From NCBI RefSeq assembly GCF_003006155.1, contig NZ_CP023559.1:4154001-4218000 (forward strand): a DNA stretch of 64,000 bases, given 5' to 3'. Positions 57,856 through 64,000 of this stretch are shown here, one piece after another. Below the pieces are notes generated by a model. The model was not told the origin of the DNA and did no database searches. It saw only the letters and a list, made by a program, of their open reading frames with translations. Position 1 is the stretch's first letter. Each line of letters begins with the position of its first letter. The position numbers were made by a program, and so were the translations under genes. The stretch comes from Salinicola tamaricis. GTDB lineage: Bacteria; Pseudomonadota; Gammaproteobacteria; Pseudomonadales; Halomonadaceae.

Positions 57856-58197
57856 TCAGGCAGGAAGTGGCGGACCGCGGCGGGAGAAGGCGTCGTGCGC
57901 CAGGCGCCGCACCGCAACCAGAGCCGGCAGCACACCGACCAGGGTCGGCAATGCCAGCCGCGGCGGCTGCGGATGCGTGGTCGGTGCACGGGCGACACGG
58001 CGGGACTCGGCGCGGATCTCCTCCGGCGCCATCAGGTAGACCTGGGCCAGACGCTCAGCCAGGCGCAGCGCCTCGGCCTGCACCAGTCCGGCTGGTAGCA
58101 GGCAACCCACCAGCACGCTGGCCAGCCACCAGTGCGCCCGCTGGCGCGGTCGCCAGCGAGCGCCCGTGTGGCCGGAATGCGAATGGGCCGATGTCAT
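57856..58197 (-). CDS. Small secreted protein in the SecM position upstream of secA
   Basis: 113 residues. It has GC-rich third codon positions like its neighbours and a convincing signal peptide (HWWLASVLVGCLLPAGLVQA, cut before EALRL), so it is probably a real exported protein. It lies immediately upstream of secA on the same strand, in the place of secM in enterics, with dciA divergent. The mature part is short, Pro/Arg-rich and ends AFSRRGPPLPA. SecM has an arrest motif ending RAGP; the C-terminus here is reminiscent but not the same. A 5-bp hairpin (57811-57824) lies between its stop and secA. A frame error near the end cannot be excluded. SecM-like function is inference. Confidence 0.55.
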   Translation of the reverse strand: MTSAHSHSGHTGARWRPRQRAHWWLASVLVGCLLPAGLVQAEALRLAERLAQVYLMAPEEIRAESRRVARAPTTHPQPPRLALPTLVGVLPALVAVRRLAHDAFSRRGPPLPA

Positions 58198-58259
58198 GCT
58201 GTCGACGAACTCCGCGTCGTGATAGGTTTGGGGGAACTTTCCCCACTGCGTGCAAGCCG

Positions 58260-58748
58260 ATGAGTATAAAGGCTAAGCGTTTTCGAGCCCAGTCCGTTTC
58301 CCATCTGCTCGGCCAGCCCAGCGGCCTCGGCGACGTGGTGCGCATGGCCACGCTGATCGACCGCGCCCAGCGCCATCTGCGCCGCCAGTTGCCAGCGGAC
58401 GTGGCTGAGCACGTGTTCGTCGGCGGCTACCGCGACGGCGTCCTCACCTTGATCACCGATCGCGCCGCCTGGCTCACCTGGCTGCGCTACGAGCAGCCGC
58501 GCCTGCTCAAGCTGCTGCATCAGCTACCGGGCTTCGAGGCGGTGATGAAGCTGTCGCTCAAGGTACGCCCGGTGCGCCCGGTCAAGGTCGCCCCGCGCCA
58601 GGTCCGCCATCTGACCCCGGCCGGCGCCAACGCACTGACGCAATGCGCGGCGGGTATGGAAGAGTCGCCGCTGCGGCGCGCGCTCACCCGCCTCGCCTCC
58701 CACGCCGCGCCCGCGGATTCCGAAGACGGCAACGACAGCTCGCGTTAG
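58260..58748 (+). CDS. dciA: DUF721 family protein DciA
   Basis: 162-residue DciA/DUF721 protein, the ancestral loader of replicative helicase DnaB. Start ATG 58260 (MSIKAKRFRAQSVSHLLG); the frame is open further upstream but that part overlaps the opposite-strand gene and has no similarity. The conserved helical-strand block is HVFVGGYRDGVLTLITDRA then WLTWLRYEQPRLLKLLHQLP. A basic tail (VKVAPRQVRHLTPAG) follows. In relatives it often sits between lpxC and secA, as here. Confidence 0.86.
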   Translation: MSIKAKRFRAQSVSHLLGQPSGLGDVVRMATLIDRAQRHLRRQLPADVAEHVFVGGYRDGVLTLITDRAAWLTWLRYEQPRLLKLLHQLPGFEAVMKLSLKVRPVRPVKVAPRQVRHLTPAGANALTQCAAGMEESPLRRALTRLASHAAPADSEDGNDSSR

Positions 58749-58810
58749 ACCAGCAGAGATCGCCCTCTCGAGCAACGAGTGAGCTCGACCACCCAGCACC
58801 ATTCCCGAAA

Positions 58811-58845
58811 ACGAAGACGCCGACCCATTGGGTCGGCGTCTTCGT
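58811..58845. terminator. Bidirectional terminator between dciA and lpxC
   Basis: A perfect 16-bp inverted repeat with a 3-base loop (ACGAAGACGCCGACCC/GGGTCGGCGTCTTCGT) between convergent genes. Confidence 0.88.
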
Positions 58846-58895
58846 GGATCGTGGCCGCGCTGTTGTCTGCGGCGACGATCGAAACAGTGTTGTCG

Positions 58896-59806
58896 TCAGG
58901 CCATCGCCGGGGCCGCGTAGGAGATCGGCGCCGGCTGGGCGGCCTCCTCGAAGGTCACGATCTCGAAGGCTTCCGGATGCGCCAGCAGCTCGCGACACAG
59001 CTGATTGTTGAGGCCGTGGCCAGACTTGTAGCCGCGGAACTCACCGATCAGGCTGTAGCCCAGCTGGTAGAGATCGCCGATGGCGTCGAGCATCTTGTGC
59101 TTGACGAACTCGTCCTCGTAGCGCAGGCCGTCCTGGTTCACGATGCGATAGTCGTCGACCACGATAGCGTTGTCGAGACTGCCGCCAAGGGCCAGATTCT
59201 GCGAGCGCAGGAATTCGAGATCACGCATGAAGCCGAAGGTACGCGCCCGCGACACTTCCTTGACGAAGGAGGTCGTGGAGAAATCGACGCTGGCGGTCTG
59301 CTTCTGCTGGTCGAACACCGGGTGGTCGAAATCGATCGCGAAGCTCACCTTGAAGCCGTTGTGCGGCAGGAAGGTGGCCTGCTTACCGTCGTCGCTGACC
59401 GTCACCTCACGCTTGATGCGGATGAACTTCTTGGGCGCAGCTTGCTCGGCGATACCGGCAGACTGGATCAGGAATACGAACGGGCCGGCGCTGCCATCCA
59501 TGATCGGCACTTCGGCGGCGCTCAGCTCGACATAGGCGTTATCGATACCGAGACCGGCAAACGCCGACATCAGATGCTCGACCGTGGCCACCTTGACGCC
59601 ATCCCGCGACAGCGCGTACACAGTTTGGTGTCGGTGACACTCTGGGCGTCGGCGGGAATCTGCACGACAGGGTCGAGATCGGTGCGCACGAACACGATGC
59701 CCGTATTGGGCGCCGCGGGACGCAGCGTCAGATACACTTTCTCTCCGGAGTGGAGGCCCACGCCCGTGGCGCGGATCGTGTTCTGCAACGTTCGTTGTTT
59801 GATCAT
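58896..59806 (-). CDS. lpxC: UDP-3-O-acyl-N-acetylglucosamine deacetylase LpxC (one frame break)
   Basis: Zinc enzyme of the committed lipid A step. ATG 59806 ([23 protein letters not shown]). The frame breaks near 59620, and the rest continues in another frame: [18 protein letters not shown] (first zinc His), [30 protein letters not shown] (zinc His and Asp) and [12 protein letters not shown] (catalytic His). One added base joins them into a protein of about 303 residues. It is a target of FtsH/LapB control; lapA and lapB are also in this window. Confidence 0.94.
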
Positions 59807-59920
59807 CGGCATCGACCTGACAGTCAAATAGTTTGAAAACGGTGTTCACTATCACCGAACGACCGTTTCACCAAACATATCGACGTGACAGAATGATGAG
59901 CGTCGTGTGACGCTCTGTGT

Positions 59921-61100
59921 TCAGTCCGCCTGGCGCCGCGGAAGGCCGGAATGTCGAGATAGTCATCCATCTCGGCAGACTTGCGCTTCTCCTGGCTCTG
60001 CTGCTTCTTGGCTGCGGCTGCTTCCTGCTCGGCGCGGGCGGCCTGCTGGCGCATCACGGCGGGCTGCTGCAGCTTGCGGTAATCGGTCGGTTCGGGGCGC
60101 GAGGCGACACTCTCACGCGGCAGCGCTTTCTCTTTCTGCGCATCCAGGCCAGCGGCCACCACGGTCACGCGCAGCTCGTCGGACATCTCCATGTCGATCG
60201 AGGTACCCACGACGATGGTCGCGTCCTGGGAGGCGAACTCCTGCACCGTCGCACCGACATCGTTGAACTCACCGATGGAGAGATCCGGCCCGGCCCGGCG
60301 GTGATGTTGACCAGGATGCCGCGGGCGCCGTGCAGATCGATGTCTTCGAGCAGCGGGCTGCGGATCGCCTTCTCGGCGGCCTCGCGGGCGCGGTTCTCAC
60401 CGGTCGCGGCGCCGGTGCCCATCATCGCCATGCCCATCTCGGACATCACGGTGCGCACATCGGCGAAGTCGACGTTGATGATACCCGGGCTGGTGATCAG
60501 CTCGGCAATCCCCTGCACTGCGCCCAGCAGCACGTCATTGGCGGCGCTGAACGCAGTCAGCAGGCTGGCATTCTTGCCCAGCACCGAAAGCAGCTTCTCG
60601 TTGGGGATGGTGATCAGCGAGTCGACGTATTCGGAGAGCGCCTTCATGCCCTCTTCCGCCGCACGCATGCGCTTGGGCCCCTCGAACGGGAACGGGCGCG
60701 TGACCACCGCCACGGTCAGGATACCCAGCTCCTTGGCCACCTGGGCAACGACCGGGGCGCCGCCGGTACCCGTGCCACCGCCCATGCCAGCGGTGATGAA
60801 GACCATGTCGGCACCCTGCAGCATTTCGGCGATGCGCTCGCGATCTTCCATCGCCGCCTGACGCCCGACTTCCGGATTGGCACCGGCGCCGAGGCCCTTG
60901 GTGATCTCGCCACCCAGCTGAAGTACGGTCTTGGCCGCCACGCGCTTGAGCGCCTGGGCATCGGTGTTGGCGCAGATGAACTCGACGCCCTCGATGTTGC
61001 TCTCGACCATGTGGTTGACGGCATTGCCGCCACCGCCGCCGACACCGATGACTTTGATGACTGCACTACTGGAAGGTGCGTTATCTACTAGTTCGAACAT
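59921..61100 (-). CDS. ftsZ: Cell division protein FtsZ (two frame breaks)
   Basis: Tubulin-like ring GTPase. ATG 61100 ([20 protein letters not shown]). Tubulin signature [14 protein letters not shown] at about residues 109-122; [19 protein letters not shown] carries the T7-type loop residues. Near 60293 the frame changes (ITAGPG then [10 protein letters not shown]) and again near 59940, where one added base gives the expected C-terminus DIPAFLRRQAD and stop at 59921. The disordered linker is rich in Gln, Ala and Lys. The C-terminal peptide that binds FtsA and ZipA is thus present. Confidence 0.95.
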
Positions 61101-61131
61101 TGCCCCGTCTCCAAGACCGCATCGCGGCCTG

Positions 61132-62405
61132 TCAGAAATTTCCTTTAAACCAGCCTTTGAGTCGCGCCAACGCCGAAACCTCGTCCCTGGTTCCGCGTCG
61201 GGGAAGAAGCTCTTCCCGTTGAGGCTGGGCTGATACTGCGCGAGCGTGCTTGGCGTCTTGCATGCCGTAGAGTAGCAAACCTACCCCGGTCGAATAAATC
61301 GGGTTGCGCACCACGTCGGCCAGACCGCGCACATTGTGCGGAGAGGCGATACGCACCGGCATGTGGAAGATCTCCTCGGCCAGCTCGACCACCCCCTCCA
61401 TGCGCGAGGTGCCACCCCGGTGAGTACCACGCCAGCGGCGACCAGATCCTCGTAGCCGCTGCGCCGAAGCTCCTCGCGCACCAGCGTGAAGAGTTCCTCG
61501 TAGCGCGGCTCGACCACCTCGGCCAGGGCCTGGCGCGACAGATCGCGCGATGGGCGATCGCCGACGCTCGGCACTTTGATCATCTCATCGCTGCTGGCCA
61601 GTTGGGTCAGCGCGCAGGCGTACTTGACCTTGATGTCTTCGGCGTACTGGGTCGGCGTGCGCAGGGCCATGGCGATGTCGTTGGTGACCTGGTCGCCGGC
61701 GATCGGGATCACTGCCGTGTGACGAATCGCCCCTTCGGTGAACACCGCGATATCGGTGGTACCGCCACCGATATCGACCATGCAGACGCCCAGTTCGCGC
61801 TCGTCTTCGGTGAGCACGGCGTGGCTGGAAGCGATCTGCTCCAGAATGATGTCATCGACCTCGAGACCACAGCGGCGCACGCATTTCTCGATGTTCTGTA
61901 CCGCATTGAGCGCGGCGGTCACCAGGTGCACGCGCGCTTCCAGACGCACCCCGGACATCCCCAGCGGCTCGCGAATCCCTTCCTGGGTGTCGATCGCGAA
62001 CTCCTGCGGGATGACGTGCAGCACGCGCTGGCCCTCGGAGATGGCGCGCGCCCGGGCAGAATCGATCACCCGCTCGATGTCGCTGGGTCCGACCTCGCGC
62101 TCCTTGATGGCGACCACGCCATCGGAATTCATCGAGCTGATGTGGCTGCCGGCGATGCCGACATAGACGGAATGGATGTCGCAGCCGGCCATCAGCTCGG
62201 CTTCCTCGACGGCACGCTGAATCGACTGCACGGTCGACTCGATATTGATCACCACCCCCTTCTTCATGCCACGCGAAGGGTGCGAACCAATCCCGGCGAT
62301 TTCCAAACCGCCATCGTCCGTGGGTTGGCCCACGATGGCGACCACCTTGGATGTTCCGATATCCAGCCCGACCACCATATTGGAAGCGTTGGATTGTCCT
62401 GCCAT
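61132..62405 (-). CDS. ftsA: Cell division protein FtsA (one frame break)
   Basis: Actin-like membrane tether for FtsZ. Start ATG 62405 ([20 protein letters not shown]). Phosphate loops: [13 protein letters not shown] and [13 protein letters not shown]; the 1C domain lies between ([20 protein letters not shown]). Near 61418 one base is missing ([17 protein letters not shown]). The C-terminal amphipathic membrane helix is [12 protein letters not shown], which fits family practice. It is 31 bases from ftsZ and has its own promoter upstream. Confidence 0.95.
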
Positions 62406-62705
62406 AGGTCGGGATCGCTCCTCAAACACCGATAAAACCCGTCAAAAATGGGCCAATAAAGATCCGGGCTTATTATAGAAACAAGCGCACCTTTTTCACC
62501 AGCCCATCGCTGAAACAAAAGCCACAGTAAGCCCTTTTTCTAAAAAAGGGAAATGGACACGCCAAGGGCCGCTTTTTTTGTCGCAAGTGTAGCGAGATGG
62601 CAACGCCGACGAGTGTCTACGCATGTCATGACGCGGGACACCCGACCTAGAGCCGCGAGTGCGATCCGACTCGCAAACGCCCGCGTTCGCTATCACATCG
62701 CCGAG
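62406..62705. other. Spacer between ftsQ and ftsA
   Basis: A 300-base AT-richer gap, unusual because ftsQ and ftsA normally abut or overlap. It contains a likely promoter (62472-62499), an inverted repeat CCCTTTTT/AAAAAGGG (62532-62550) and a 7-8 T run near 62574. No coding potential seen. Confidence 0.6.
62472..62499 (-). promoter_or_regulatory. Promoter for ftsA-ftsZ
   Basis: On the minus strand a perfect -10 box TATAAT (62472-62477) and a -35-like GTGAAA (62494-62499), 4 of 6 matches, are spaced by 16 bases, about 65 bases before ftsA. Confidence 0.55.
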
Positions 62706-63425
62706 CTAGTTGACCTCGGCGCTGGTGTCGGTCTCTCCGTGCCAGGCCACCGCGACGCCGTTGGGATAACGCAGATCGATGTAGCGAATCTGCGACGCCT
62801 GGGCGCCCAACTGGCGCTGCCAGGCTGCGATGAAACGCGCCAGTCGGGCATCCAGATCGCTGCGCCCGAGGATCACCCAGACATTGTCGTTGACCTGAAA
62901 ACGCCATGCCCCACGCGCTTCGAGGCGCAATTGAGTGACATCGAGTCCGAGATCGGAGAGCGTGCGCCGCAGCGAGTCATAGTAGGCCAGTACTTCACGC
63001 CCGCTACCCTCGGGGCCGCCGAGGTCGGGCAGGCGCCGGCCGAAGTCGTCGATCGGCCCGGGGAGGAAAGGCTGGCCGCGGCTGTTGAGCAGCGCGTCGT
63101 CGTTCCAGCGTGCCACCGGGTCCTGCTCGTAGAGCTCGAAGCGCAGCGCATTGGGCCACTCGCGGGTGACCTTGACCTCGCGCAGCCACTGGATCTGGCG
63201 TGCCTGGTCGCGCAGCGCCGGCAGATCGATGGAGAGCCAGGTGTGGCCGCGGATCAGCGGTGCCAGCTGCTGCAGGTAACTGGCGCTGACATACTCGAGG
63301 TCACCGCTTATCGAGACCCGGGCTATCGGCTTGTCCAGCCACAGCCACAGCGCACGCCCGCCGGCGCCCAGCAGCACGAAGATCATCAGCACGCCGATCA
63401 GCGCACCCCGCGCATTGGCGTTCAT
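62706..63425 (-). CDS. ftsQ: Cell division protein FtsQ
   Basis: 239-residue bitopic protein linking the early ring to FtsB/FtsL. ATG 63425 (MNANARGALIGVLMIFVLLG); the earlier frame runs into murC. One membrane helix (ALIGVLMIFVLLGAGGRALW), then the POTRA domain (VSISGDLEYVSASYLQQL) and beta domain to IRYIDLRYPNGVAVAW. It follows murC by 46 bases. No ddl gene sits between them. Confidence 0.94.
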   Translation of the reverse strand: MNANARGALIGVLMIFVLLGAGGRALWLWLDKPIARVSISGDLEYVSASYLQQLAPLIRGHTWLSIDLPALRDQARQIQWLREVKVTREWPNALRFELYEQDPVARWNDDALLNSRGQPFLPGPIDDFGRRLPDLGGPEGSGREVLAYYDSLRRTLSDLGLDVTQLRLEARGAWRFQVNDNVWVILGRSDLDARLARFIAAWQRQLGAQASQIRYIDLRYPNGVAVAWHGETDTSAEVN

Positions 63426-63471
63426 CGTTGACGCCTCCGCACGATGCTCGGCAAGCGAGTCGAGCTCGGGC

Positions 63472-64000
63472 TCAAAGCACCACCTCGTCGAGATCGAGGC
63501 CGCTACCGGCCAGCTTGAGCGCAATACCACCGACATCGCCGGCGCCCTGGGTGATCAGGATGTCGTCGGGTCGCAACACATGGGAGAGCATATCGGGCAG
63601 CGCGGCCTTGTCTTCGACGAACATCGGATCGACCAGACCGCGCTGGCGGATCGAGCCGGCCAGCATCTTGCCTTCGGCACCGGGGATGGGCGCCTCGCCG
63701 GCGCTGTAGACATCCAGCAGCAGCAGCGTGTCGACTCCCGAGAGCACGCGCACGAAGTCTTCGTAGAGATCCCGGGTACGGCTATAGCGGTGCGGCTGGT
63801 AGACCATCACCAGACGACGCTCCGGCCAGCCGGCACGCACCGCGCGAATCACCATCTCGACCTCACGTGGGTGGTGGCCATAGTCATCCACCAGCATCAC
63901 CTCGCCACCAGCTTGAGCGGATAGTGACCGTGCACCTGGAAGCGCCGGCCGACGCCGCCGAAGGAGGCCATGCCGGCGACGATATCGGCGTCGGCGACAC
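63472..64000 (-). CDS. murC: UDP-N-acetylmuramate-L-alanine ligase MurC, C-terminal part (cut by window edge, one frame break)
   Basis: Cytoplasmic wall-precursor ligase. Only the last third is in the window. Upstream of about 63910 the frame reads [19 protein letters not shown]; after one added base it continues [19 protein letters not shown], the MurC C-terminal substrate region, then [21 protein letters not shown] and [17 protein letters not shown]. Stop at 63472. First gene seen of the murC-ftsQ-ftsA-ftsZ-lpxC division cluster. Confidence 0.92.
   Translation of the reverse strand, partial: CRRRRYRRRHGLLRRRRPALPGARSLSAQAGGEVMLVDDYGHHPREVEMVIRAVRAGWPERRLVMVYQPHRYSRTRDLYEDFVRVLSGVDTLLLLDVYSAGEAPIPGAEGKMLAGSIRQRGLVDPMFVEDKAALPDMLSHVLRPDDILITQGAGDVGGIALKLAGSGLDLDEVVL

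Noticed and set aside
57792-57998. Alternative frame ending just before secA as the true end of the small secreted protein
   Set aside because: Reaching it needs one base removed or two added, the opposite of the pattern in the rest of the window; kept only as a possibility.

Overview
This is 64 kb of a GC-rich gammaproteobacterial chromosome. It carries almost only housekeeping genes. The fused tyrA-aroA gene, the Nudix-ThiE fusion, the tctABC/tctDE carboxylate locus, the pilA/pilBCD-coaE-yacG cluster and the rnd-ycgL-ycgN and ihfB-lapA-lapB runs point to Oceanospirillales, most likely Halomonadaceae; Pseudomonas-like relatives are the next best guess. I see no rRNA or tRNA genes, no CRISPR array, no insertion sequence and no prophage.

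Layout. 0-8.4 kb: oligopeptidase B, then a leftward block (4.5S SRP RNA, dnaX, ybaB, recR, rnd, ycgL, ycgN) for DNA replication/repair and RNA processing. 8.4-15.6 kb: tripartite carboxylate transporter tctCBA reading left, divergent from tctD, tctE, a periplasmic binding protein and tlyA reading right. 15.7-23.9 kb: envelope genes (giant MscS-type channel, phospholipase A PldA, a yqjD/yqjE/yqjK-type operon and a second YqjD-like gene, an HI0933-type flavoprotein, sdhE with a CptA/YgfX-like gene). 24.3-31.7 kb: ihfB, lapA, lapB, pyrF, a ComEA-like protein, fxsA, groESL behind a heat-shock promoter, trmJ and an unrecognised gene behind a Fur-box-like site. 31.8-41.8 kb: a long leftward run gyrA, serC, pheA, tyrA-aroA, cmk, rpsA (aromatic and serine biosynthesis, nucleotides, translation). 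42-46.9 kb: thioesterase, rdgC, an acyltransferase, trkH and an unrecognised small protein. 47-52.7 kb: type IV pilus genes pilA and pilBCD with coaE and yacG. 52.7-64 kb: Nudix-ThiE fusion, argJ, secA, a possible secM-like leader gene, dciA (opposite strand), and the division/wall cluster lpxC, ftsZ, ftsA, ftsQ, murC (cut by the window edge).

The most important caution concerns sequence quality. About two dozen places break the reading frame of genes that must work (secA, ftsZ, ftsA, lpxC, murC, pilB, trkH and others). Nearly all are repaired by adding one base, so they look like single-base deletions in the read or assembly rather than biology. They cluster in 0-20.5 kb and 44.9-64 kb; 20.5-44.9 kb looks clean. 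I annotate these genes as intact genes with frame breaks.

The most interesting biological leads are the small secreted-protein gene just upstream of secA (SecM position), three exact-period 17-bp repeats in the leader of tctC, the Fur-box-like site before an unknown cysteine-rich protein, the sensor-kinase operon carrying its own binding protein, and the inversion that separates rpsA from ihfB.
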